This document shows positions 13,430 through 20,936 of a DNA stretch of 28,234 bases, piece after piece. The stretch lies in assembly GCA_031359995.1 (NCBI GenBank), contig JANMAT010000106.1, positions 1 to 28,234 of the forward strand. The letters run 5' to 3'. A program made the position numbers and the translations under genes. The notes below the pieces were generated by a model. It ran no database searches. It was not told the DNA's origin and saw only the letters and a list, made by a program, of their open reading frames with translations. The stretch comes from JANMAT01 sp031359995. GTDB lineage: Bacteria; Actinomycetota; Acidimicrobiia; Acidimicrobiales; Ilumatobacteraceae. Positions within the stretch are counted from its first letter, which is position 1, and the number at the start of each line of letters is the position of its first letter.

Positions 13430-14928
13430 TGCCGCGGGAACAGCGGCGCGCCCTTGGTGACCGTGAGCCCGCCGGGGTAGCGCCCCCACGCCGCCGCGTC
13501 GGGCAGGCGCTCGTCGGCCACCTGGCCGCGGAGACCGATGCGCTCCCAGATGGTCTGGGCCGCGGTGGGGATGGCCGGGCTGGCCAGCACCGTGACGATG
13601 CGCAGCGCCTCCAAGGCGTCGCCGATGACGTGGTCGAGGGCGGGGCCGGGTTCGGCCTTCCACGGCTCGTGCGTCTCCAGGTAGGCGTTGGTGGCCCGGA
13701 TGAGCGACCACGTGGCGTCGAGGGCCCGGTTGGGCTGCACGTTGTCCCACGCCGCGGCGGTGGCGGCGTAGGCGTCGGCCGCGGCCGGGGCCAGCGGGCT
13801 GTCGGCCGCCGGCGCCGGCCCGATGCCGTCGCACTTCTTGCCGGCCACCGTGGCCACGCGCGACAGCAGGTTGCCGAGGTTGTTGGCCAGGTCCGAGTTG
13901 AACCGCGACGTGAGCCCCTCGACCGTGAAGTCGCCGTCGGAGCCGTAGGGCGTCTCGGCCAGGATGTAGTGGCGGAAGCCGTCGACGCCGAAGGTTTCGA
14001 TGAGATCGAGCGGGTTGATGACGTTGCCCGACGTCTTGCTCATCTTCTCGCCCCCCACCAGCAGCCAGCCGCCCACGGCCCAGCCCTTGGGCGGCTCGAT
14101 GCCGGCCGACAGCAGCATGGCCGGCCAGTACACGCAGTGGTGACGGATGATGTCCTTGCCCATGAGGTGGTAGTCGACCGGCCACCAGTGGGCGAACTCG
14201 TCGTCGTCACGCCCGTAGCCCACCGCCGACAGGTAGTTGGTGAGGGCGTCGAACCACACGTAGGCCACGTGCGCGGGGTCCCATGGCAGCGGGATGCCCC
14301 ACGTGAGCGACGTGCGGCTCACGGAGAAGTCGCGCAGTCCCGAGCGGATGAGGCCGAGCGCCTCGTTGGCGCGGTGCTCGGGCACGATGGCGCCGGGGTG
14401 GCTGCCGTACCAGTCGAGCAGACGGTCCTGGAAGCGCGAGAGGCGGAAGAAGTAGTTCTCCTCTTCGAACTCGTCGACCTTGCGCTTGTGGATCGGGCAC
14501 AGGTCGCCGTCGAGCAGCTCGTCGTCGGTGTAGTACTCCTCGCACGCCACGCAGTACTTGCCGCGGTATGTGTCCAGCTCGATGTCGCTGGCGTCGTAGC
14601 AGGCCTGCAGCAGCTTGCTCACCGCCACCTTGTGGCGGGGCTCGGTGGTGCGGATGAAGTCGTCGTTGGCGATGTTCAACCGGCCCCATGCCGACTGGAA
14701 CTTGGGGGCGATCGAGTCGGCGAAGGCCTGTGGGGTGAGGCCCGCGGCCTCCGCCGCCTGGGCGATCTTCAAGCCGTGCTCGTCGGTGCCGGTCAGGAAC
14801 TTCACGTCGTCGCCGAGCAGCCGGTGCCAGCGGGTCAGGGCGTCGCCGACGATGGTGGTGTATGCGTGCCCCAGGTGGGGCTGCGCGTTCACGTAGTAGA
14901 TGGGTGTGGTCACGTAGAAGCGGGACAC
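13426..14928 (-). CDS. metG: methionyl-tRNA synthetase (500 aa)
   Basis: Class I aminoacyl-tRNA synthetase that charges tRNA(Met). The HIGH motif reads HLGH at 18-21 and the KMSKS loop reads KMSKT at 295-299. The connective peptide has one zinc knuckle whose ligands would be Cys126, Cys129, Cys144 and His147 (CPIH in place of the usual CxxC). Residues past 370 form the helical anticodon domain, ending without the C-terminal tRNA-binding extension found in some homologues; 500 residues is normal for the short form. The start is GTG at 14928, 48 bases after the HAD gene, with the expected SRFYVTTPIYYVN opening. Translation of tatD is coupled to its stop. Confidence 0.95.
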   Translation of the reverse strand: MSRFYVTTPIYYVNAQPHLGHAYTTIVGDALTRWHRLLGDDVKFLTGTDEHGLKIAQAAEAAGLTPQAFADSIAPKFQSAWGRLNIANDDFIRTTEPRHKVAVSKLLQACYDASDIELDTYRGKYCVACEEYYTDDELLDGDLCPIHKRKVDEFEEENYFFRLSRFQDRLLDWYGSHPGAIVPEHRANEALGLIRSGLRDFSVSRTSLTWGIPLPWDPAHVAYVWFDALTNYLSAVGYGRDDDEFAHWWPVDYHLMGKDIIRHHCVYWPAMLLSAGIEPPKGWAVGGWLLVGGEKMSKTSGNVINPLDLIETFGVDGFRHYILAETPYGSDGDFTVEGLTSRFNSDLANNLGNLLSRVATVAGKKCDGIGPAPAADSPLAPAAADAYAATAAAWDNVQPNRALDATWSLIRATNAYLETHEPWKAEPGPALDHVIGDALEALRIVTVLASPAIPTAAQTIWERIGLRGQVADERLPDAAAWGRYPGGLTVTKGAPLFPRQ

Positions 14929-14976
14929 AGCCGGTGAGGCTACGGCCTCGGCGGCGCCAACGCCCGGCCGATTGCG

Positions 14977-15792
14977 TCAGCGCCGGCGGCCGACGCGCAC
15001 CCCGACGGCGAACGCCGCGCCGGCCAGGCCCAGTGCGCCCGCCGCGGTGGAGGTGTGCTTGGCCACCTGCTTGGTGCGCTGGCTGAAGATCACGACCGGC
15101 CAGCCCCGTTGGCGGGCGGCGCGGGCCAGGGCGGTGTCGGGGTTCACCGCCACCGGGTGGCCGACCGCTTCGAGCATGGGCAGGTCGGACGCCGAGTCCG
15201 AGTAGCCGTAGCAGCGCTCCAGGTCGTAGTGCTCCCACGTGGCCAGTTCGACGATGCTGTCGACCTTGCCGGGCCCGTAGCAGAACGAGCCGACGAGCTC
15301 GCCCGTGTACACGCCGTCGACCACCTCGCCCACCGTGCCGAGCCCGCCGGTCATGCCCAACGCCTGGGCCAGGGCGTCGACCAGCTCGCGGGGCGAGGCC
15401 GACACGATGTAGGTGTCGCGACCGGCCTTGCGGTGCATGTCGAGCAGGTTCTGGGCCTCGGGCCGGATCCGTTCCAGCAGCCGCGGTACGACCTCGGCGT
15501 TCAGGGCGAGCAGGTCGGCCTGGCGGACGCCCTTGACCGCGCCGAGCATGCGTTCGCGCACCCCGTCGGCGGTGGCGTCGGAGGCACCCGACAGGCGGAA
15601 CGCCACCGCGCCCAGGGCATCGCGGGCGAACTGCCCCGTCGGCACCAGATCGCTGCGCCAGGCGGCCACGCCGAAGGTGAACGCCGACGAACCGGCGATG
15701 AGGGTGCGGTCGAGGTCGAAGAACGCCGCGGCCCGGGCCCGTTCCCACAGGGGGCGCACGGGGGTCGGTCCGGCCACCGGTGGGTTGCTCAT
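14977..15792 (-). CDS. HAD-IB family phosphatase, SerB-like (271 aa)
   Basis: HAD-superfamily subfamily IB hydrolase. The nucleophile motif is FFDLDRTL with Asp26 and Asp28, motif II is IVSASPRELV, the motif III lysine is in GPGKVDSI, and motif IV is YSDSASDLPML with its Asp pair. The closing residues include a hydrophobic helix (TAAGALGLAGAAFAVGV) ending in basic RVGRRR, which suggests membrane attachment at the C-terminus. Relatives dephosphorylate phosphoserine, phospholipid headgroups or similar small phosphates; the substrate here is unknown. A TAGGTT box 8 bases before the ATG suggests its own leaderless transcript within the larger block. The rsmI gene ends 25 bases upstream. Confidence 0.88.
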   Translation of the reverse strand: MSNPPVAGPTPVRPLWERARAAAFFDLDRTLIAGSSAFTFGVAAWRSDLVPTGQFARDALGAVAFRLSGASDATADGVRERMLGAVKGVRQADLLALNAEVVPRLLERIRPEAQNLLDMHRKAGRDTYIVSASPRELVDALAQALGMTGGLGTVGEVVDGVYTGELVGSFCYGPGKVDSIVELATWEHYDLERCYGYSDSASDLPMLEAVGHPVAVNPDTALARAARQRGWPVVIFSQRTKQVAKHTSTAAGALGLAGAAFAVGVRVGRRR

Positions 15793-15800
15793 CGGACCCG

Positions 15801-15806
15801 AACCTA
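15801..15806 (-). promoter_or_regulatory. -10 box TAGGTT of the HAD gene
   Basis: On the minus strand TAGGTT ends 8 bases before the ATG at 15792, in the 25-base gap after rsmI. There is no ribosome-binding site, in line with a leaderless transcript that could also carry metG and tatD. Confidence 0.5.
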
Positions 15807-15817
15807 GTCAGGCGGGG

Positions 15818-16672
15818 TCACCCGGTGGGGGGCACCGCACCCTTCGAGCGTTCGATGTCGAGGTCGTACACGTGGCGGCGGGGTACGCCGAAGGCGGCGG
15901 CGATCTCGGCCACGGCGTCGCGGCCCGAGCGGCCCCCGGCCCGGGCGGCGGCCAGCGCGGCACGCAGCTCGTCGTCGGTGGCGGGGGCGGCGGCCGTGGC
16001 GCCGGCCAGCACGAGCACGTGCTCGCCGATGGGGTCGGCCCGCGCGGCGCGCCCGGCGGCTTCGCCCAGGGTGCCCCGCCACAGCTCCTCGTGGAGCTTG
16101 GTGAGCTCGCGGGCGATGACCACCGCCCGGTCGGCGCCGCACGCCTCGGCCAGGTCGGTGAGCGTGCGGTGCAGCCGGTGGGGCGCCTCGTAGAGCACGA
16201 CGGTACGGGGTTCACGGGCCACCTCGGCCAGGCGCTCACCGCGCTCGCGGCCCTGACGGGGCAGGAAGCCCTCCATCACGAAGCGCGCCGTGGGCAGCCC
16301 TGACACGACCAGTGCGGCGAGCAGTGCCGAGGGCCCGGGCACGGCCTCCACCACGTGGCCGCCGTCGATGGCGGCCCGCACGAGCCGTTCGCCGGGGTCG
16401 GAGATGCCGGGTGTGCCGGCGTCGGTGACCACGGCGACGGTGGCGCCACCCTCGAGCAGTTCGCGGACCTGGGCGGCGCACGAGGCCTCGGTGTGTTCGT
16501 TGGCCACGAGCATGCGCCGACCGGCGATGCCGGCGTGGGCCAGCAGACGCCCGGTGCGGCGGGTGTCCTCGCAGACGATGACGCGGGCTTCGTCCAAGGC
16601 GGCCACGGCGCGCGGCGACAGGTCGCCGAGGTGGCCGATGGGCGTGGCCACCAGGACGAGCTTGCCGGTCAC
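15818..16672 (-). CDS. rsmI: 16S rRNA (cytidine(1402)-2'-O)-methyltransferase (284 aa)
   Basis: RsmI adds the 2'-O-methyl group to C1402 in the decoding centre of 16S rRNA. It belongs to the tetrapyrrole-methylase fold: LVLVATPIGHLGDLSPRA at the start (His where most have Asn), CEDTRRTGRLL, the loop DAGTPGISDPG, and VPGPSALLAALVVSGLP. The C-terminal extension with a wing-like helix (DAVAEIAAAFGVPRRHVYDL) is typical. The start is GTG at 16672, overlapping the DUF192 stop as GTGA. This coupling ties it to the upstream gene. The length is normal and no motif is damaged. Confidence 0.95.
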   Translation of the reverse strand: MTGKLVLVATPIGHLGDLSPRAVAALDEARVIVCEDTRRTGRLLAHAGIAGRRMLVANEHTEASCAAQVRELLEGGATVAVVTDAGTPGISDPGERLVRAAIDGGHVVEAVPGPSALLAALVVSGLPTARFVMEGFLPRQGRERGERLAEVAREPRTVVLYEAPHRLHRTLTDLAEACGADRAVVIARELTKLHEELWRGTLGEAAGRAARADPIGEHVLVLAGATAAAPATDDELRAALAAARAGGRSGRDAVAEIAAAFGVPRRHVYDLDIERSKGAVPPTG

Positions 16673-16998
16673 TCGCGCACTTCGATGACGTCGCCCACGT
16701 GCAGGCCCCAGCGCCCGAACGCGCCGGCCTCGGCCTCGATCACGGTGCGGGCCCGGACCACCGGCAGGCCGAGGCGGTGGCGCCGCATGCGCACGATGCG
16801 GATGACCTCCCCCTCGGCGTCCAGGAAGGCCACGTCGAGCGCGAAGCGCATGCCGATGGTGTGGATCTGCCGGCACGGGCGCAGCACGATGGCACCGTCG
16901 ATGCCGTCGCGGCCCAGGAGGCCCTTGGAGCGCGTCGCTTTCGTGTCGGCGACCTCGGCCGACGCCAGCACGCGGGTGTCGCACACGAGCCAGGCCAT
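16669..16998 (-). CDS. DUF192 family protein (109 aa)
   Basis: The family core is plain: RSKGLLGRDGIDGAIVLRP, then the conserved IHTIGMRFALDVAFLDAEGEVIRI and the end VIEAEAGAFGRWGLHVGDVIEV. DUF192 proteins are small beta-rich proteins of unknown function, often secreted; this one has no signal peptide, so it should be cytosolic. It is the first gene of the minus-strand block, with rsmI coupled to it by a GTGA overlap. A TAGAAC box lies 8 bases before the ATG. Confidence 0.85.
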   Translation of the reverse strand: MAWLVCDTRVLASAEVADTKATRSKGLLGRDGIDGAIVLRPCRQIHTIGMRFALDVAFLDAEGEVIRIVRMRRHRLGLPVVRARTVIEAEAGAFGRWGLHVGDVIEVRE

Positions 16999-17006
16999 GG
17001 TCCGAT

Positions 17007-17012
17007 GTTCTA
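17007..17012 (-). promoter_or_regulatory. near-consensus -10 box TAGAAC of the DUF192 gene
   Basis: TAGAAC on the minus strand lies 8 bases before the ATG at 16998. It departs from TANNNT at the last base but keeps the leaderless spacing. It would be the first promoter of the rsmI block. Confidence 0.4.
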
Positions 17013-17040
17013 CACGGTGCCGTGCACCGGTTCGGGCCGG

Positions 17041-18774
17041 TCAGGCCGCGTGGGGCAGGCCGGCGGTGATGAACTCCTCGGCCTGCTCGGTCGAGAGGGG
17101 GCGGGCGATCAGGTAGCCCTGCGCCGCCCCACAGCCGAGCCCACGGATGGCGTCGAGCTGCTGGGTGGTCTCCACGCCTTCGGCGACGCTCTCCATGCCG
17201 AAGGAAGAGGCGATCTGGATGATGGCCTGCACGATCATGGCCGCCTGGCTGTCCTCGGTGGCGCGCTCCACGAACGAACGGTCGATCTTCACCGTGTGGG
17301 CCCCCAGACGCTCCAGGTAGCGCAGCGAGGTCTGGCCGGTGCCGAAGTCGTCGATGGCGAGCTGCACGCCCAGGGCGCGCAGCTGCCCGAGGGTGCCGAT
17401 GGTGGTGGGCAGGTCGGTCATCAGGTCGCCCTCGGTGATCTCGAGGTGCAGGCGCTCGGCAGCCAGGCCGTGCCGGGCCAGCACGGCGGCGACGACGGCG
17501 GGCAGGTCGGGGCGGGCCAGCTGGCGGGCCGAGACGTTGACCGACATGGTCAGCTCGGCGGCGTTGGGGTGCACGGCGCTCCAGCGGACCAGGGTGGCGC
17601 ACGCCCGCTCCATGACGAAGGTGTCGATGCGGGTGATCAGGTCGCTCTGCTCGGCCACGTCGAGGAAGCCGGCCGGTTCCACCTGGCCGTCGGGATGTTC
17701 GAGGCGCACGAGCGCCTCGAACCCGCGCAGGCGCATGGACGTCGAGTCGACGATGGGCTGGTAGACGACGGTGAGGTGCTGCTCGGCGAGGGCGCGGTGC
17801 AGGGCGGCCTCGACCTTCAGCTTGCGCTGCGCGGCGAGCGACAGGCGCTGCTCGTAGCGGCTCCAGCGGGCCCGGCCCGCCGCCTTGGCCTGGAACATGG
17901 CGAGGTCGGCGTGGCGCAGCAGGTCGCCGGCGAGGTCGGCGTCGTCGGTCGTGGCCACGCCGATGGAGGCCGACACGTGCAGATCGTGACCGTCCACGTT
18001 GATGGGCTGCTGCACGAGGGTGCCGAGGCGGTCGGCGATGCGCTCGACCGTGCGGTTGAAGGCGTCGGCGTCGGCGGCGTGGTGGCCTTCGACGACGACG
18101 GCGAACTCGTCGGCGCCCAGCCGGGCCAGCAGGTCGCGCGGCCGCAGCGCGGCCCGCAGTCGCTGGGCCACGACGCGCAGCACCCGGTCACCCACGTGGT
18201 GGCCGAGGCTGTCGTTCACGGTCTTGAAGCGGTCGAGGTCGATGAACAGCACCGCGGTGGGGCCCTGGTCGGTCTCGCCCAGGCGCCGCTGCAGGTGGCG
18301 TTCGACGGCGCCGCGGTCGGCGAGGCCGGTGAGGAGGTCGACGCCGCGGGCCGGGTCGCCCTCGGCGGCGCGCCGCTCGTGCTCGAGGTCGCGAAAGCAG
18401 GCGACCAGGCCGCCGACGGCAGGGGTGTCGAGGTGGTTCGTGACCGTCGCCTCGACGCGCTTCCAGCTGCCGGCCGGTTCGGCCTGGCGGATGCGCAGCT
18501 CGACCGTGAGCTTCGGGGTGCGGTCGCCCAGCAGACCGGCCAGGGCCAGCGCGATCCGCTCCCGGTCGTCGGGGTGGACCAGGTCGAGCGGGTCGCCGGC
18601 GGCGGCGTCGAGGTCGTCGCCCACGATGCGGCGCACGGCGGCGTTGGCGTAGGTGATGGCCAGGGAGGGCCCCAGGACGATGATCGAGTCCTGGACGCTG
18701 TCGAGCAGGGCGTGGGCCCGATCGACGCCGGGGCACGCAGGGGCAACGTCGTCGGGGGCGGGCGTCTGGTTCAC
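17041..18774 (-). CDS. PAS-GGDEF-EAL cyclic-di-GMP protein (577 aa)
   Basis: Domain order is a PAS sensor (about 20-130, DSVQDSIIVLGPSLAITYANAAV), a GGDEF domain and an EAL domain. The diguanylate cyclase active-site loop reads LGADEF, so the second Gly of GGDEF is Ala; the upstream FIDLDRFKTVNDSLGHHVGD is intact. The EAL phosphodiesterase set looks complete: FEALVRLEHP, SVNVSARQL, LEITEG, IDDFGTGQTSLRYL, VKIDRSFV, AEGVET and QGYLIARPL. Net breakdown of c-di-GMP is the better guess, with GADEF giving weak synthesis or GTP sensing. There is no membrane segment, so it is cytosolic. GTG at 18774 is chosen because codons upstream fall in an AT-rich promoter-like stretch. It is a single gene, divergent from the thioesterase scar. 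Confidence 0.9.
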   Translation of the reverse strand: MNQTPAPDDVAPACPGVDRAHALLDSVQDSIIVLGPSLAITYANAAVRRIVGDDLDAAAGDPLDLVHPDDRERIALALAGLLGDRTPKLTVELRIRQAEPAGSWKRVEATVTNHLDTPAVGGLVACFRDLEHERRAAEGDPARGVDLLTGLADRGAVERHLQRRLGETDQGPTAVLFIDLDRFKTVNDSLGHHVGDRVLRVVAQRLRAALRPRDLLARLGADEFAVVVEGHHAADADAFNRTVERIADRLGTLVQQPINVDGHDLHVSASIGVATTDDADLAGDLLRHADLAMFQAKAAGRARWSRYEQRLSLAAQRKLKVEAALHRALAEQHLTVVYQPIVDSTSMRLRGFEALVRLEHPDGQVEPAGFLDVAEQSDLITRIDTFVMERACATLVRWSAVHPNAAELTMSVNVSARQLARPDLPAVVAAVLARHGLAAERLHLEITEGDLMTDLPTTIGTLGQLRALGVQLAIDDFGTGQTSLRYLERLGAHTVKIDRSFVERATEDSQAAMIVQAIIQIASSFGMESVAEGVETTQQLDAIRGLGCGAAQGYLIARPLSTEQAEEFITAGLPHAA

Positions 18775-18870
18775 GCCGTTCTTGTCGACCTCTTGAGCTT
18801 TACGTTGATGGAACTTAACAATCCCTTGAGAAATGGAGGGGGGCGATCGGCTGGCGCGACACTCTCGACC
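18775..18870. promoter_or_regulatory. AT-rich intergenic stretch before the GGDEF-EAL gene
   Basis: Bases 18788-18835 are clearly richer in A+T than the rest of the window, as expected for a promoter. Read on the minus strand the hexamer CTCAAG occurs twice about 30 bases apart. No standard -10/-35 pair can be fixed. Confidence 0.3.
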
Positions 18871-19058
18871 GTGCGCATCCAGGACATCCCCTTCCGCGAG
18901 TTGCTCGCCCTGGAGCCCCACGGGCCCGACACCTACGTCGGCGTCGCCGCCGACTACCCGTGGGGTGGCGCGGTCTGGCCACCGGCAACGTCATCGACAT
19001 CGACGGCACCCACGTGGCCACCGTCGCCCAGGAGGTGCTGTTGCGGCGCCGTCGCTGA
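18871..19058 (+). pseudogene. scar of an acyl-CoA thioesterase II (TesB) gene with its middle deleted
   Basis: The reading from GTG at 18871 gives a TesB N-terminus: FRELLALEPHGPDTYVG then YPWGG, the motif that normally leads into the first hot-dog domain. Right after it, one frame over, the sequence is a TesB C-terminus: GLATGNVIDIDGTHVATVAQ then EVLLRRRR and a stop at 19058. A full gene has some 280 codons, so roughly 200 are missing, and the join lies in the G-rich sequence at 18961-18975. The protein cannot be active, because both hot-dog domains are lost. Either a real deletion between short G-rich repeats or an assembly join would explain it. Confidence 0.75.
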
Positions 19059-19065
19059 CGCGCCG

Positions 19066-19071
19066 TAGTGT
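19066..19071 (+). promoter_or_regulatory. -10 box TAGTGT of the luciferase-like gene
   Basis: TAGTGT ends 8 bases before the ATG at 19080. It contains the alternative GTG (19068), which therefore cannot be the start if this box is used. Confidence 0.5.
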
Positions 19072-19079
19072 CGCCGCGC

Positions 19080-20090
19080 ATGGCTCCTCCTGTGCGCTTC
19101 GGTGTCGGCTACGACTTCCGCAACCCGCTCGGCTCGGGTGTGCCGACGAGCCGTGTCTACGGCGAGATCCTCGACCAGATCGTGGCCGCCGAGGAGTGGG
19201 GCTACGACCTCGTGTGGTTCACCGAGCACCACTTCATGGAGGACGGCTACCTGCCGGCGTGGGTGCCGGTGGCCGGCGCGGTGGCGGCTCGTACGAGCCG
19301 CATCCGCGTCGGCACCGACATCGCGTTGCTGCCGCTGGCCCACCCGGTGCGTCTGGCCGAGGAGGTGGCCGTGCTCGACAACCAGTCGAACGGTCGCATC
19401 GACCTGGGCCTCGGCATGGGCTACGCACCCCACGAGTTCAAGGCGTTCGGGGTGAACCTGAAGAACCGGGTGTCGCTCATGGAGGAGGGCATCCAGGTGC
19501 TGCAGGCGGCGTGGTCGGGCGAGCCGTTCACGTTCCAGGGCAAGCGGTGGAGCTTCGAGGACCTGCGCGTCACACCCGACCCCGTGCAGCCCGGCGGGCC
19601 GCCGCTGTGGCTGGCGGCCATGACCGGGGCCGGGGCCCGCCGCGCCGCCCGCTTCCACTGCCACTTCCTGCCCCAGGGGAGCAAGGAGGACACGCTCGAC
19701 GTGTGGCGGGCCGAGACGGCGGCCGCCGGCGTGGAGCCCGACACGCGCCGCGTCGGCATCGTGAAGTCGTGGCTCGTGACCGACGACCGCGACCGCGACT
19801 GGCCCGACGTGCGCGCCGCCGAGCGCTACCGCATGTCGACCTACCGCCGCCTGTTCGAGGAGGCGCAGACCACCTTCCAGCTCGGGGGCAAGGCGGCCAT
19901 CCCGCAGACGTGGATCGTCGGCGACGAGGACCGCGTGGAGGCCGAGATGGCCGCGTTCATCACCGAGTACGGCATCACCGATCTGGTCACGTGGGCGGTG
20001 CCGCCTGGCTTCGCGCCCGACCGCACTGCCGAGAGCCTGGAGCGCTTCGCCCGCAACGTGGCGCCGCGTCTGCGCCAGCGCTTCTCGTAG
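19080..20090 (+). CDS. luciferase-like (LLM) F420/flavin-dependent oxidoreductase (336 aa)
   Basis: A TIM-barrel protein of the bacterial luciferase-like family. Landmarks are GYDFRNPLG at the start, WGYDLVWFTEHHFMEDGYLPAW, the ligand-loop segment IRVGTDIALLPLAHPVRLAEE, and DLGLGMGYAPHEFKAFGV. In actinobacteria most close relatives use F420 and act as oxidoreductases or monooxygenases; FMN use cannot be excluded. ATG at 19080 is supported by the leaderless box. It converges on a methyltransferase gene only 6 bases away and the two share a hairpin. Its substrate is unknown; nearby acyl-CoA and amino-acid enzymes do not single one out. Confidence 0.88.
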   Translation: MAPPVRFGVGYDFRNPLGSGVPTSRVYGEILDQIVAAEEWGYDLVWFTEHHFMEDGYLPAWVPVAGAVAARTSRIRVGTDIALLPLAHPVRLAEEVAVLDNQSNGRIDLGLGMGYAPHEFKAFGVNLKNRVSLMEEGIQVLQAAWSGEPFTFQGKRWSFEDLRVTPDPVQPGGPPLWLAAMTGAGARRAARFHCHFLPQGSKEDTLDVWRAETAAAGVEPDTRRVGIVKSWLVTDDRDRDWPDVRAAERYRMSTYRRLFEEAQTTFQLGGKAAIPQTWIVGDEDRVEAEMAAFITEYGITDLVTWAVPPGFAPDRTAESLERFARNVAPRLRQRFS

Positions 20091-20103
20091 CCGTCGCTAC
20101 GGG
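20084..20103. terminator. shared hairpin of the converging luciferase-like and methyltransferase genes
   Basis: CGTAGC and GCTACG pair perfectly around the loop CGTC, and two more pairs (one G-T) extend the stem to 8. Both stop codons, TAG on each strand, lie in the stem. No T-tract follows. Confidence 0.55.
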
Positions 20104-20933
20104 CGGCGGGCGCTCACCATCCACACCGCCGCGGGGAAGCGCACCTCGCGGTCGACGCTGCGCTCGCGCAGTCCGGCCCGCGCCGCGGCGATGCCGGCGT
20201 CGCGGGCCTCGGCCGGCGCGGCGTCGAGCGCGGCGCGGATGGGGCCGTGCACCATGAAGTCGAGGGCGTCGTCGCGGTCGCCGCCCATCACCAGCATGGG
20301 CATGAACGTGTCGATGGTGACGTCGGTGAAGCCCGCGGTGGTCAGGATGGCCGCCAGACGGGCTCGGTCGCCGAACGCGAAGGGACCGGGACCGCTCGCG
20401 AACGGGGGTGGCGGCAGCTCGATGTGGGCGGCCAGCATCTGCGACGCGAACGTGTACCAGGGGTTGCGGTCGCTCGACTGCCAGCACGCGAAGCACAGGC
20501 GCCCGCCCGGCTTGGTGGCGGCGAAGAAGTTGTGGAACGCCACCACCGGTTGCTCGAAGAACATCACGCCGAATCGCGAGGTGACGAGGTCGAAGTGGTC
20601 CGTGGGGAGCTTGGCCTCCTGGGCGTCGGCCTCGTCCCAGATGATGTTGTGCACGCCGGCCTCGTGGGCCCGCTCGTGGGCCCGGCGCAGGAGCGGGGCC
20701 GAGATGTCGAGGCCCATGACGCGGCCGTCGGGGCCGACGGCGGCCGCCAGGGCCAGCGTGGTGGACCCGAACCCGCAGCCCACGTCGAGCACGTGCTCAC
20801 CGGGCCGGGCCGCGGCCCGGCGCAGCAGCTCCTTGCCGATCGGCGTGAGCATCTGGTCGAACTGCTGCTCGAGGGCGACCCACTCCGGGCCGGACGCCTC
20901 GTTCCACTGCGTGCGCATCGCATCGTTGGTCAT
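20097..20933 (-). CDS. class I SAM-dependent methyltransferase (278 aa)
   Basis: The opening MRTQWNEASGPEWVALEQQFD is typical of an actinobacterial group of UbiE/Erg6-like methyltransferases. SAM motif I is VLDVGCGFGSTTLAL at 48-62, the acidic strand end is VMGLDIS, motif II has FDLVTSRFGVMFFEQP, and motif III is ATKPGGRLCFACWQ. The target is not known; relatives act on small molecules. It starts 3 bases after the threonine aldolase stop, so the two are one transcript with the aldolase first. No membrane segment or extra domain is seen. Confidence 0.85.
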   Translation of the reverse strand: MTNDAMRTQWNEASGPEWVALEQQFDQMLTPIGKELLRRAAARPGEHVLDVGCGFGSTTLALAAAVGPDGRVMGLDISAPLLRRAHERAHEAGVHNIIWDEADAQEAKLPTDHFDLVTSRFGVMFFEQPVVAFHNFFAATKPGGRLCFACWQSSDRNPWYTFASQMLAAHIELPPPPFASGPGPFAFGDRARLAAILTTAGFTDVTIDTFMPMLVMGGDRDDALDFMVHGPIRAALDAAPAEARDAGIAAARAGLRERSVDREVRFPAAVWMVSARRP

Positions 20934-20936
20934 GGG

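Noticed and set aside
13060..14937. Open frame of 625 codons antisense to metG and tatD
   Set aside because: It is a shadow of two clearly conserved genes and has Arg-rich low-complexity sequence at its start.
14936..14949. GAGGC-TACG-GCCTC hairpin between the HAD gene and metG
   Set aside because: The stable UACG-type loop is on the strand opposite to transcription and the stem is only 5 pairs; it is not convincing as a terminator.
18788..18835. Flagellar-type sigma factor promoter before the GGDEF-EAL gene
   Set aside because: The CTCAAG hexamers suggest it, but no matching -10 at a proper distance could be fixed.
16699..19068. Open frame of 789 codons on the plus strand
   Set aside because: It runs antisense to the GGDEF-EAL and DUF192 genes, has a repetitive Gly/Val/Asp/His make-up typical of a shadow frame in high-GC DNA, and shows no domain.
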